A stretch of DNA of 64,000 bases from Thermothelomyces thermophilus ATCC 42464 (GCF_000226095.1 NC_016472.1:10540001-10604000), one strand, 5' to 3'. Numbered from the stretch's first letter, positions 1 to 11,257 are shown. Made by a program: numbers and translations. Notes: generated from the sequence alone by a model not told the origin.

Positions 1-903
1 GCCTAGAGCATAATTAGGAGCTAGTTTAAAGTCCCCGCTGCCAAAGGTACCTCTGCCTTAATCAATACCAAGGTACTAGCAAGTAACCTGCGCACGTTGC
101 ACGACGGACCTGCCATGCTAGTGGTTCATACAGCCTTGGTTGGCCCCATAAACTACTGCACACTCGCACTTTCCATCACAACACCACACCCACCAACGCA
201 GCAGTGTCCGCACGGTGGAGGCAGGCTCCTCGGATTTGCACGGCCGCAGGCCATTGGAGTTCTTTGTTGCTCGCGTGAGCCATTGTTAGCCGCCTGCCTC
301 AGGCCTCGGTGGAAAAAGTGGGAGCTCGGCATGCGCTGTTCGGCACGCGCGGTTCAAAGGAGGAAGGATCGAGCAGCACGTCTGTTTGAGCACGCGGGTG
401 CCTTGTGACCCTTTGAGACAAGAACGCAAGTGCGATGGCAAGAGTTCCGAGGCTTTCCAGCCAAGGCACCTATCCAAGGAGGTAGTTACGTTAGCTATGG
501 CAGTCAGGAACCAGTACCAGCTGTCTAGGCTGGGCCCGCCACTCTGGCCAAATGGCATTGGACAAATTAATATTCACTGCCTGCCCGAGAGGCAGATGCT
601 ATAAGAAGGGAAGGTGTGGTGAGGGGCGCAGAGCTGCGAATCCAAAACTAACACAATCTCGCACTCTGAAAAAGAAATGAACATCTTGTCTTGATACCCT
701 TTCATCTTATCAGAAATAATACCTTCCAGGTTCTTTACTACTTGAACTCGGTCCCCCTACTAATAATCTCCTCAACCTAAGCTACCTACACTTAATTACA
801 TCCACATTGCCTTCTGCCACTCCGACTGGTATTGGAACGAGAGGGAAAGAAAAGAAAATTGAGAACAAACCGAACCATCCTGGACTCACGAATCTCGCCC
901 GCC
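1..903. other. Upstream region of the terpene synthase gene, no gene seen
   Basis: No open frame here looks like a gene: all are short, have no recognisable motif and overlap each other on both strands. The last 300 bases are AT-rich with CT-rich patches, as expected of a fungal promoter and 5' leader before the ATG at 904. No TATA box or regulator site can be assigned by eye. Confidence 0.5.
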
Positions 904-2607
904 ATGAATCCCTTTCAGGGCTTGCGTGAGTACGAGCGCTCAAGCCCGTGGCCCGAGAAGACACCGATTTCGATTCGCTTGAAGGATGGGCTTAGCATCA
1001 CGGTAATTAATTACGACATGCCTCAGTTGGCGTGATCACAATCCATCCTGCTGACGAAGGCAATTTACAGCTCACCATTCCCAATTTTGGGGTTGCGGCA
1101 AGAACCGATGACCAGGTCGGCTCCAATGCGACTTTGACCCGCGTCGCCCTTGCTCATGCCGCGTTCAAGTCGGCGTTGCAGCCCGAGGCCGCCCTCGACG
1201 ACAGCTTCTTCAAGACGTGCGTTGCTGAAGTCAACGTTATCAAACTTTTCTTTCCAGACATCACATCAGAGGCCGTCCTGATCGTCTTCACGGCATGGCT
1301 AGCTTTTGCTTGTGCTATGGACGACGTTATCGAGACGCTCGATCTGGGAGACCGTGAGCTCGTCCTGTGGGACTCCATCCAGCTTTTGATCCCCAGTAAG
1401 AAACAGCCCCTAAAGATCACCTCCTTTGAACGGCAGGGATGGCGATTGACACAGGACGATAGCTCCAGATACTTCCCTACAGAGATCAGAGTCCCTGGCA
1501 CCCGAGGCTAAGGACAAGCGCGTTCAGGCCCTGGCAAGGGCACTGCTCGACCATTGCACCCGCTACCTCTCGCCAAAGAGCGCCGACGCCTTTTTCAACG
1601 CGGTATGCCGAGTATTGGAGGCCCACGCGGCCGAGGTTGGCTTCCTCCAAGGCCGGAACAACGACAGCTTCGCTGAGTATCTCTCCGTCCGCAGCCGGAC
1701 CATCGCATTGAGCCCCTTCTTCGAGGTCATCAAAGCCGAGTATCTGGCAGAGCCCGACTGGGACTTCAACGACGCCTGGCTGGGACTGCAGGACGAAGTC
1801 TCGAGAGCGGCCGGGCTCCAGAACGACCTGATCGGGTTGCTGCGCGACATCGAAGACGGCGAGCAGCTGAACGCTGTCGTGATCCTGATGCGCGGCTTCC
1901 GAGGCTACGACGCAAACCGGCTCGACCGCAACATTCTGGCCCGCTGTGTCTCCATGGTCGCTGCCGAGCACAACGCCAGCGCCGCCCGATGTTTCGAGCG
2001 CATGACAGAACTGCACCGAGCGGCCCAAAATTCGCCCGGCTCATCCGTCGAGAGGGTCGAGAAGGTTGCCCGCCATATCATCATGATGTGCGAGACGCAC
2101 CTGCGATGGTGCTCCTCGTCCAAGAGATACCGGCTCGAGATTGCTGTCGACGAGAACTATACTTCGCCGTCATCATCCGCGCCCAACACACCGGCGACGA
2201 CCGCCGCCTTTCCGTCGGGCGAGGCACAATCGCTTGAGTCATGTGCTTCACAGTCTCGCGAGACCCAGGCGCATCCTGAGCAGGCGGTGGTACACTCTGC
2301 AGGCATCTTCCACGGGCTTCCGTCCTACCCCGACACGCCGGAGTGCCGCAATCTGACAGCCCTCGTCACCGGAGCCACCGGCCTTTCCGGATACCACATG
2401 GTGAAAGTGCTGGCGGCATTGCCGCAACGTTGGAGGAAGATCTACTGCCTCAGCTCCCGCGCACCTCCTCCGAACTTCTTCGAGGACCTCGGCGAGGGTT
2501 CCAGCCGCGTGGAGCACTTGGCCGTCAACTTCTTAGATGATCCGTCCGAGATCGCGCAACGACTGAGGGAGAAAATCGTTGAGCATGTGTAAGTTGAGTC
2601 AGAACCG

Positions 2608-2624
2608 CCCCCCCCCCCCCCCCC
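2608..2624 (+). repeat. Poly-C run inside intron 3 of the terpene synthase gene
   Basis: Seventeen consecutive C residues sit 20 bases downstream of the GTAAGT donor at 2589. The branch point GCTGAC and the acceptor at 2677 follow. Confidence 0.9.
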
Positions 2625-3056
2625 GCGGGGGCGGGGCCACTGGGAGCGTTCACGGGCAGGCTGACACCGCGTTCAAGAGACCACATATTCTACTTCTCTT
2701 ATATGCAGCCTGCACCCAAGGGCGACGTCCTGGATCTCTGGGCAAACGCCGAGGAACTGGCGGTTGTCAACGGTAAGGACGTCGTATTTGCCCGCTGTTG
2801 GATTGGCTGATCTTGTTCAACTAACCATTAGCGAAACACAGAGAACATGTTCAACAACTTCATCGCTGCCCTTCAGCTAACCTCGCTGCGGCCACGCCGA
2901 TTCATGCTGCAGACGGGTTCCAAGCACTACGCATTCTACCTCGGCCCTGCCTTCCTCCCGGCCTTCGAGTCCGACCCGCGCGTCCTGTTGGACCGGAACT
3001 TTTACTACGAGCAGGAAGACGCCCTAGTCGCATACTGCGAGGCGGTGGGCGCGGCG

Positions 3057-3059
3057 TAG
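3057..3059 (+). other. In-frame TAG in the reductase half, RIP-type change
   Basis: The codon between GAA and NVARPSYIVG is TAG. The family usually has TGG (Trp) here. TGG to TAG is a CpA to TpA change on the opposite strand, the dinucleotide preferred by RIP. It lies 2.9 kb from the RIP-mutated transposon block. Confidence 0.7.
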
Positions 3060-3845
3060 AACGTTGCCCGCCCGTCGTACATCGTGGGCGCCGTCCGCGA
3101 CGGCACGCTTAACCACCTGATCGGTTTCGGCATCTACGCGGCAGTCCAGGCGTTCCTCGGCGAGCCCATCGCGTTCCCGGGTGACTACCACGCCTGGGAC
3201 CGAGAGCAGGTCCAGAGCACCGGCATGCTAAATGCCTACTTTGAGGAGTGGCTCGTCCTTACCGGCAAGACGGCCAACGAGGCGTTCAACATCCACGACG
3301 GCCAGTCCTTCACCTGGGGCCGGCTCTGGCCTTACCTGGCAAGCTGGTACCAGGCCGAGTGGCTGCCGCCGGCAGAGGAGGAAGACAAGTACCGGAGTGT
3401 GAAGCTGCCCTGCCCGACGACGCCGCGCGGGTAAGTGGATCCGACATAACTAATTATACTCAAATCTCGTCATCAAATAATTTGTTTTTGTATACTGACC
3501 ACCACATGTCATCATAACAGCTACGGCCCGCAAGCCACGCTCCGCTCGACTTTTAGCCTTCTTGAGTGGTCCCTCCAGCCCCGGGTCGAGGAGGCCTGGA
3601 AAGACCTGGCGAAGCGTCACGGCCTGGTGTTGGACCCGTTCGACGACCGCTATCGCGCTCGCATCTTCTCCTTTTCCGACTCGGCCGTCATCGGGGACGC
3701 GCCCATGACCACGAGTGTGCGCAAGGCACGCGAGTTTGGCTTCTTTGGTACCGTTGACTCGTACCGTTCCATCTTTGACACCTTTCACGATCTGGCAAGG
3801 TTGAAGCTAATCCCGGCTCCGGCGGTTAAGGAGTTCACGGCGTAA

Positions 3846-4220
3846 AGGATGTTGCCTTGCTTGTTTTGATTTTTTCCCTGCTTTATCAGCTTGGAGTGTT
3901 AGCGATTTTTTGGCAGGTCGGCGTCATTTGAAGTGTTGTTCTAGTTTATTAATTATTTAGGGGCTGCGCCATGGACTGATGAGCAATTTCAAGTATCAAG
4001 CTGCAATCAGGAGCTCGGAGTAAAGCAACTGGTTTTTTTTATCCGACCGTCATAGTCTTGCTGAACGTATCGTGTGACCTCAGCCTACAATAGGCTTTGA
4101 TCTGGCGTGATTCAGCAACCTTTGTGATCTTGGCCAAGTTCATCGCTTCCAAACATCCCTCTCCCTCTTTGCCTCTCTTCCCACTGCAACATTCCTCTCG
4201 TTATTAATTATACAGCAACC
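3846..4220. other. Convergent 3' intergenic region
   Basis: This 375-bp AT-rich space lies between the TAA of the terpene synthase–reductase gene and the stop codon of the opposing MFS gene. It probably holds both 3' ends. Nothing else is seen. Confidence 0.6.
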
Positions 4221-4919
4221 TCACGCAGTGCCCTCTCCTCCGCGCGGCGCCGGAAACCTGACTCTCCACGTCCGCCCCCAGATCTGGGTTGCCAGGACTG
4301 CGAGCGTGGCGCCGACCATGACGACCGCCTGAAGGCCAAAGCTCAGCGCCGGGCCGTTGCGATGGAACCAGGGCATCTGGAAGTAGGCTACCGAGAAGCC
4401 ACCAACAACGCGGGCAAAGTTGAGCCAGGCGGCCGTCAGGGCGGCTTGGCGGGGCAGACAGTCGAGCAAGTAAGCCGAAACGGCTGTCATGTTGGCGAGC
4501 GTGCTGAAGCACAGCATGGCCCAGCCGAACGCCAGCCCGACCCACGACAAGTGGTGGTCCAGGGTCTGGCCGAACAGCACCAGCCCGGCCGCGCCGACGA
4601 GGACGGCCAGGTAGGTGGCCGTGAGCCGGCACTCGGGCCCGAACCGGGCCATGTGCCTCGCCGCGAGAAAGTCGTTAAACCAGTGGCCCCAGGCCTCGGC
4701 GAGTACGGTCCCGACAATGGGCGAGAAGTGCAGCATGGAGAGCGCGACCGTGCTAAAGCCGTAACCCCCCGCCGAGACGGGCGGCAGCACGAACTGCGAG
4801 ACAGTCATCACCATGCCGATGGTCCACATGGTGATGGGCGTGATAAACAGCGCCGTCGGCAGCAGCAGGTACGGCCGCGCCAGCAGCGAGCACTGGTCCC
4901 GCCACACTCCCCACAGAGA

Positions 4920-5080
4920 TGATGATGATGCCCTGCCCCCGTTTGCCCCTTTCTCTCTCTCGGCTCTGCCTCCTCCTCCTCTTCCTTCCCTCCACACTCC
5001 CACGCCCAAGAACAACAATCGCAGGTGCCGCCACGACGACGACGACGACCACCACCACCACCGCCGCCGCCGCCCTCCTC
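4920..5080. repeat. Trinucleotide-rich low-complexity tract in MFS exon 4
   Basis: The tract contains runs of ATG, CTC, GAC, CAC and CGC triplets, for example GACGACGACGACGACC followed by CACCACCACCACCGCCGCCGCC. It expands the central cytoplasmic loop of the transporter with Trp, Ser and Arg runs and is probably replication-slippage sequence. Confidence 0.8.
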
Positions 5081-5576
5081 CTCGCCTTGTTCTCGTTCCG
5101 CCGTCGTCCACGGGGTCGGCCACGCTCACCCTAGCGGGCATCCCGGCCCGCACAAAGAGCGTCTCGTCCCCGAGGGCAGCGACGACGACGACGCTGAGGG
5201 CGTACAGGCCCGCGAGGACGGCAAAGTCGTCGCGCCAGCCGAGGCGGAGGACGAGCAGGCCGGAGAGGAGGGGGCCGAGGTAGGGCCCGACGAGGAAGCT
5301 GGCGGCCCAGAGGTTGACCTTGCGGGCGCGGTCGCGGGCGAAGAAGAGGTCGTGCACGACGCACAGGCCGAGCACCTGCGGCGGCGCGCCCGCGAACCCC
5401 TGCAGTGCCCGGAACGCCGTGAAGGCCCCGTACGACGGCGCCAGCGTCGCGCCCACCGTGGCTGCCAGCGAGAAGAGTTGCGAGTAGAAGAGGACGGGGA
5501 GCCTGTTGTGTCCCCGTGGTTTGATTACAGGCATGTCAGCCAGCGATGATGCAAGAACAGAGGAAGAAGAAGAAGC

Positions 5577-5644
5577 GGGGGGGGGGGGGGGGAGGGGAGG
5601 GGAAGGGGTGAAGGTTGCCGGCAAAAAAAAAAAAAAAAAAAAAA
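5577..5644. repeat. Poly-G and poly-A runs in an MFS intron
   Basis: Sixteen G residues (5577-5592) are followed by G-rich sequence and 22 A residues (5623-5644). On the gene strand these are poly-T and poly-C tracts in the intron between exons 3 and 4. Confidence 0.9.
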
Positions 5645-5995
5645 GGTCAAGTACTTAATTACCTTCCGTAACGCTCACACAGAGGGACGGCTACCAGACC
5701 CCTATTTTAGACATTTGTCAGTTACATCATTTCGCTCATAGTCAGGGGGTCATAGTTAGGGGGGGGAAATAAGAAAGAAAAGAAAAAGGAAAAAACCGGC
5801 GAAAGTTGCTTCAGCGCTTGTTGGTCACAAAGTACAACCTCTCAAGCACCAACTAATCAATTAATAATAATAATAACTCCCAAAATACCCTCGAGACCCA
5901 CGTTGAAGTACGCGAGAGAGAATGAGCAGCACCACTATCGCACTTACCCAAGACCTTGCAGAGCAATGCCCGGACTGACAGAATGCGACACCTGT

Positions 5996-6213
5996 TGATA
6001 GAAGATGGTTCCAATTGATAGAAGAAAGTTGGTAAGTTATAAATAGTTCAAAAGAGCGATGTCTCCTTCCCACGTTTGCTAGCCCTGTGGCTCTGTATAA
6101 GTAGAGGATAGGAACAAAGAACCCTCCGTTTGCCAGCCCGTTTACCAGATCCACAGGTCTTATCTTATCTAGCCTTACATGATAGACGCGTCCGTAGACA
6201 ACGTACTACATTA
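5996..6213 (-). repeat. LTR of element O, left copy (3' LTR)
   Basis: This 218-bp LTR matches 29124-29341 with eight differences, all transitions. The purine-rich AGGCAGGGGACT (minus strand, 6214-6225) borders it internally. Confidence 0.92.
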
Positions 6214-6225
6214 AGTCCCCTGCCT

Positions 6226-7903
6226 AGAAGGAAAAACGTAGTGCCTATACTATAGCTCTAAATAGCTCTCAAACGCGCCTTCTTTCTATAGCAATATTGC
6301 AACAGAAAGTAGTGGTGTTATCTTACTATTATAGTGTCCTATATGTCTTCCTCTTGGCTACCTATAGCCCTACCTTAGTGTCTTCTATCTACGGCTCTTT
6401 TTGGGGGAGCCTTTGATGCCTCCTTGCGAGGGCGTCTATATAGGGGTTTAATCTGCGTTGCTTAAGCCGTGGTAGGTTGACCTCCCTAGCGTGCCTAGTA
6501 TTCGTTGACTATCTTACGTATATAGTATAGCTAGAAGTTAGTCTTCTAAACGTCGTATTTGTGGCTAAGTCCTTTCTATTTGACTAGATACTTATACTTG
6601 CTATATATAAGCTTGTAGTTCTAGATATATTCGAGTTCGTACTTGTCCTTAGATTCTAAACTACTATTAGTATAGCTATCTTTAATAGGGTTAGGAGGTA
6701 GTATAGTATAGTTATATAGGTCGGTTCTAGGAGGAGTAGGCAATAGCTATACTATAGATATTATAAGATAGATATCTATATTCGGCGGTAGTTAAAGATG
6801 GTACACTAAACGGCTAACACGTTTAATAACTTTAAAAGGTCTAATACGTTATTAGGATAACTTGTATAATGGTCGACCTAGTAGGTAGTAGCTATAATGT
6901 AGGTATAGATATACTCGGTTACCTAGCTTAAATTTGATATTACGGTAGCTAGCATTATATCTACGTTTGGCTCTAGCCGCTATAAAGTCTATTGCTATTT
7001 AGGCATCTTAGTATAGATATTCGTATAGAACTAGGATATTCTACGCCATTTTTGACGACGGCGCCGTTAGCGCTTCTAGTAGCCCGGCTAGTTTAAAACC
7101 ATATAGTAACTTGTAGAGAGATATGCTAATAGAGGTAGCATATACGCTATTTAAATGCTATTAAAGCTATAGAAGTATCGTAGTCTAATTGTTATCTGGC
7201 TTCTTATAGACAAAGAAGCGTAGAGCGATTTCTACCGTTTGGTTCTTTCGTTCTGTAAGACTATCTCCCTATAGGTAGTATATGGTAGTTATTAATAGCT
7301 TTATGCCTAACGCTTTCTATATACTAGTCTATAGCTCTAATGTAAATTTGCGGTTATAGTTAGATATAATAGCGGTTAGCACTCCCTAGTTAGATAGGAG
7401 CAGTTGTTATATTAATATATAGCCTTAGTTTATGGTAGTATAGTTAGAGTAGCCAGGTATAAGAAGCATTCATTTAGATGATTTATAAGATATAGTCATT
7501 ATTAAATTAAACTCCTTATACCTATTTAAATGCTATAGCGTTCTGGCTAATAGAACTAATAGTAATACCGCTATAAAGTCGATAGTAATTATTTGTATAG
7601 GTAGCGTATCTAATAGACGAATTAGCTAGTAATTGCCTATAGGAAGATTACAATCGGTGGCATTAACTTAATAGATAGGGCAGTGCTTTACGTAGTCCTA
7701 TATATACCTAGTTTTTCTATCGATTATAATACCATATAAGTCGTATATCATCCTATTAGTTCCAAAATAATACTTCTTATTATAGGCCAAGCTTAGGATG
7801 TATTATACAAGGCTTAACAGAACATATAGCATATATATACTATCTAAGCAAATATAATAGAGGAGCTCGTTAATTAAGACAAACGGTAGCCTATAGTGCA
7901 AGA
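6226..7903 (-). pseudogene. Degraded integrase region of element O
   Basis: On the minus strand, fragments of a retroviral-type integrase can be read despite many stops: a zinc-binding remnant CPIY (second Cys to Tyr) near 7,660-7,690 and the core-like ITIDFIAVLL near 7,560-7,590. C-terminal sequence follows toward 6,300. No intact frame remains. Many CpA sites have become TpA. Confidence 0.7.
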
Positions 7904-7908
7904 AAATA

Positions 7909-8360
7909 TATAACAAACCTAGCTCAGACTGCTTCTAAAAGGGTTCAGACGAAGGTAGATTAAGCGGGACAAACAGGCAGGTCGTCTAAGGGATTCGGTA
8001 AAGCTAAAGGGTTCATAATAACACTAGAGTTGTCTCTTACAGTAATTAGCAATGCCTGGTATAAGTACCGTGATTATAGGTTACTATCACTGGCGAACTC
8101 CCAGAGTCCACCATAACGAGTGACTATTTACATGTATATATACTTCTGTCGATCGCTTATAGTCCCCTTCTATCCTGTCCTTGGATTGCCTTTGGTAGCT
8201 AGCTATCCTCTGCTATCTTTCCCTTTTGGCAATTGTTCGCCCGTGGTAGCCCGTGCTCCCTAGCGATCCCATGTCAGCCTCGCTTTGTGCCCTTCTTGAT
8301 TGGTGGCTCATTTAGCCTGCTGCACCCTACCGGGTCGCGGTATATGGTTGGCTTGTGACA
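7909..8360 (-). mobile_element. Solo LTR of a B-type Gypsy element
   Basis: This 452-bp LTR reads TATAACAAACC...GGCTTGTGACA on the plus strand, the inverse of the LTRs of element B. It is flanked by the perfect 5-bp duplication AAATA (7904-7908 and 8361-8365). No coding sequence is attached, so a full element was lost by LTR–LTR recombination after inserting into O's integrase region. It has kept more CpA and GC than its neighbours. Confidence 0.88.
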
Positions 8361-8365
8361 AAATA

Positions 8366-9031
8366 GCAATACCCTTATTGTTAATAGTCCTATCTATATG
8401 CTTGTTTTTAATAAGATCTTTAATGATAGGGGCATACTTAGTATTAGCCTTATAGCCGTTGACGAACTTTGCCTTAAGTTTAGGATCTATCTATGCCTTG
8501 GCGAAAGTAAACTAAACGTTGTCAAGTACGGCTAATCTATCTGGTCGTTTAGAAGGTTTAAGGTCTCCTAAGGCGCTTAGTCTACTTAATATGTCTGGTA
8601 CGAAGTTAAGTCTTCTAGGCAGGTAGTAGACTTTAAGGTCATATTACGATAGGTAGATAGATACGTTAATTAGGTAATGGTTAGCGTGGTTGGTTAAACT
8701 TGTATCTAGGTTAGTTTGTTCTATAATACCATATATAGCAGCGTAGTTAGGTAGAACGATAACTAGTATACACATTAAATAGACTATTATATATAGTTTA
8801 CGAATTACCTAGACCAGATAAGCGACTTCCTATTTAGAGGGTCTATATCACATCTTAGCCTTTATTAATAGGCGGCTTAAGAATATTACTAGTAGTACTT
8901 AGTTAGCTAGGATAGGGTTGCCTAGGCGCTAGTCGTATCTATCACAAGTGTAGAAGACTATAACGCTAAATCCGCGTTCTAAATAGCCGTCGAGTTAAAT
9001 ATATAGCTGCTTGTTAGGATTAAAGTAGTAG
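8366..9031 (-). pseudogene. Degraded RNase H and integrase start of element O
   Basis: From 9031 downward on the minus strand the translation matches a Gypsy RNase H (YYFNPNKQLYI, then a PVIFLSRLL-like motif near 8,870), interrupted by stops. The other half of the same domain is at 24,037 upward; element C split it. Confidence 0.7.
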
Positions 9032-9036
9032 AGAAT

Positions 9037-9453
9037 TGTGACAAACCTAACTCAGACTTCTTCTAAAAGGGTCTAGACAGAGGTAGGTAAAGCGGACAAG
9101 GGCGCAAGTCGTCTAAGGGATTCGGTAAAGCCAAAGGGTTCATAACAACACTAGAGTTATCTCTTACAGTAGTCGGCAATACTTAATATAAGTACTATGA
9201 TTATGATTATTACCACTGGTAAACTCTAGAGTCTACTATAACAAGTGACTATCTACATATATATATAATCTCAGCGATCACTCGTGATCACGGTGATTAT
9301 AAGTGATCGTATAGTGATGATTACCCTGATCACTGGTGAGTGTAGTAATTACTGTGCCTCCCTATGTTGTAATTGGTCCTTTCGTTCCTTCGGCTTGATT
9401 AGCCTGTCTGTGCCGGTGGCTTAGGTGATATCTGTATGTATATTTCCGTGATA
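9037..9453 (-). repeat. LTR of element C, left copy (3' LTR)
   Basis: This 417-bp LTR starts TGTGACAAACC and ends TTTCCGTGATA on the plus strand. About 229 bp at its left (the R–U5 side) match the B-type LTR. The remaining 188 bp are unique and hold several GTGATCA-like repeats at 9274-9340. Confidence 0.9.
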
Positions 9454-10511
9454 CGATGTCCTCCCTCTAAGGCTTTTGACCCGAAAGCCCTCTTTTTAGG
9501 CCGTTTCAAATAGCGCTAACATTCCTTGCGTTCCCTGTATATATTCTTTCTCCTTAGCCCTTGTTGCCTTTTGTACTATCGATTATATCGTCTAACGTAT
9601 ATAGATCCCTAGCGTCTATTTGTCGTAAGCGTTTAGCTTAGTTTATTTCCGATCACAGGTTTATAGTGATAGCGTATTCCTATTGCGTAGAGTATAACCG
9701 AGTATATAAGATGATTGAAAAATCTCGTCACTACGAGGCTTATATACGTTAGGGTCATGCTTACGATAGTTCTAGCGTTCTAGTTTCTTCTTATAAGTTC
9801 CTATTTCCTTGTAAGGGTATACTTCTAATTGCTATATAGTAGATCGCATTATATGCGAATAATATTGTTTAAAGGCTAAAGAGAAAGAGGCTAAAGCCTT
9901 GCTATAGGAATATTAGTATAAAGCGTCTAAGGCGTTAGCCCGTCTGACTTAGGTTCGTAAATAACGAGAGTTCCTAGTAGAGAAGGGGGTAGATATGGTT
10001 ATATAGGGTTTGTCGAATCTAGATAAATTAGAGGCAGTAGAATAGCAGGAATCGGGGGCTATTGTGTAACTTAGTAGTGGCGTCAAGGTTATTAACTAGG
10101 GCACTATTTTCGGTTCTGTCTTAGGTTTGCCTTTGGTCGATCCGGGTTCTGCTAGTAGAACTACTCTAGTTTCTTAGGGCAATTTAGATTCTTAACTAGT
10201 TCCTATAAGCTATCTTCTAGTCTAAAATCAAGCCATTTAACTAGGTACTATAGTTCCCTATTAATAATACGTGAATTTAGAATTTCTTCGACGTCCTATT
10301 CTTCTTCCTTATCTTCTGCCTTAATGTTTATAACAACCTTAGCGTTTTTCGGTACTGGTTCGAGAAGTGAAATATAAAAAACATCTGTCCGTAGTCATAT
10401 AGATGACAGTAACGATAGTCGGTAGTTAGATGTCGAAATTCGTTCTTTGATAACGAAGGGTCTGATCTTCTTAAAGTCTAGCTTCGTGCTTGGTCGTTTG
10501 GTTTATAAGTT

Positions 10512-10745
10512 CTATACGATCAGGTAGACTTTGTCTCCCCTCTCTAGACAAGGTCCCTTAAGCCTGTGTTTATCGTAGTAGTTCTTTATTCTAGTCTTAA
10601 CAAACTCGAGTTCCTTTTTAAGCTTCTTATATAGTGCGTATATCTGTTCTACCTTGACTACTGCTTTTGGTACTGTGACCTCTAGTCCTTGTCTAAGGTT
10701 TACTTTATATCTATAGTTCGCGAAGAATGGTATAACCTTGGTCAT
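10512..10745 (-). pseudogene. Integrase C-terminal fragment of element C
   Basis: This open stretch encodes the TKVIPFFANYRYK segment and a Lys-rich KNYYDKHR...GDKVYL motif, typical of the end of the integrase core and the start of its C-terminal domain in fungal Gypsy elements. The same segment of B lies on the plus strand at about 16,960-17,200. It is an isolated open fragment, not a gene. Confidence 0.8.
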
Positions 10746-11257
10746 TTCTGTTAGCGTCGTGTTATAAGCAAGCTATATTACTAGTAATAGTATGACCTAG
10801 TCGTCTTGTTAGTAGTTAACGTAAGAACAGAGATACTATTCGACGACTTAGTTTAGTTGCTCCGTTTATCTGTTAGTCTATAGGTAATATGCTATTAATA
10901 GTTTACTATTGATACCTAATCGTTGTATTAATGCTTGCCAGAACTTCGATGCGAACTTGGTATCTCTATCTGTAATCTATTCTTACGGCCAAGCGTATAC
11001 TAATATAACTTGCCGGTAGATCACGTCTACCAGCTGTTCCGCTATCTAGGACTCCTTATAGGGAAAGAAGTATACCTATTTAGTCAGGCAATCTACTATA
11101 GTAAGGATACTATCATAGATTACTCCTATAGCTATATCCTTAGATTCTAGTAGCTTCGTAATAAAATCTATCGTAACCAAACTCTATAGTTTGTTAGGTA
11201 TTGGCAGTGGCTAAAGTAGCCTATACGGCTTATATCGTGCCGTTTTGCTTCGGTTAC

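Larger units (their letters stand above)
904..3845 (+). pseudogene. Terpene synthase–PRISE reductase fusion gene with one internal stop
   Basis: Six exons: 904-1002, 1071-1395, 1490-2588, 2678-2772, 2842-3430, 3521-3845. Introns are GT–AG, 68-94 bp, several with a CTGAC branch point; coding length is 2,532 nt. Residues about 35-420 are a class I terpene synthase: an Asp-rich metal motif in AMDDVIETLD, an NSE-like motif NDLIGLLRDIE (Gly at the Ser/Thr position, which plant-type motifs tolerate) and a downstream KRY. From about residue 485 follows an extended short-chain dehydrogenase of the PRISE type (progesterone 5-beta-reductase/iridoid synthase-like): NADPH-binding VTGATGLSG, QTGSKHYA with the family Lys, and NFYYEQED with the family Tyr. 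Codon 612 is TAG (3057-3059), where relatives have Trp in a WNV..RPSYI.G motif; the frame resumes at once and stays open to TAA at 3843. The family predicts cyclisation of a prenyl diphosphate followed by reduction of an enone, probably cytosolic. Substrate and product cannot be read. Without readthrough only the synthase and part of the reductase would be made. A sequencing error at the stop is possible. Confidence 0.85.
4221..5995 (-). pseudogene. 3' part of an interrupted MFS transporter gene
   Basis: On the minus strand this stretch holds the end of exon 2 (5948-5995, including the duplicated ACAGG), a 39-nt exon 3 (5663-5701, encoding a segment ending ERYGR) and exon 4 (4221-5502). Introns are 5702-5947 and 5503-5662; the latter contains a poly-C and a poly-T run and a GCTGAC branch point before ACAACAG. 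Exon 4 encodes hydrophobic helices of a drug/metabolite:H+ antiporter-like MFS protein: RLPVLFYSQ, then the AFRALQGFAG region, the central loop and the last six helices. The central loop is swollen by low-complexity Arg/Trp/Ser/Gly sequence from trinucleotide repeats near 4920-5080; an unrecognised intron there is possible. The 5' part of the gene is at 29342-30052, beyond the retrotransposon block. Phases match across all exons and the four exons total 1,902 nt (633 codons plus stop), so the gene was intact before the insertion. It faces the terpene synthase gene and may have exported its product; that is inference. Confidence 0.85.

Noticed and set aside
1003-1070. A longer first intron starting at GTGAGT near 925
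   Set aside because: The GTAATT donor at 1003 with the GCTGAC branch point keeps phase with exon 2 and gives a 68-bp intron of normal size.
4362-5549. Large plus-strand open frames opposite MFS exon 4
   Set aside because: They are antisense shadows of GC-rich transporter coding sequence; the minus strand shows clear MFS helices.
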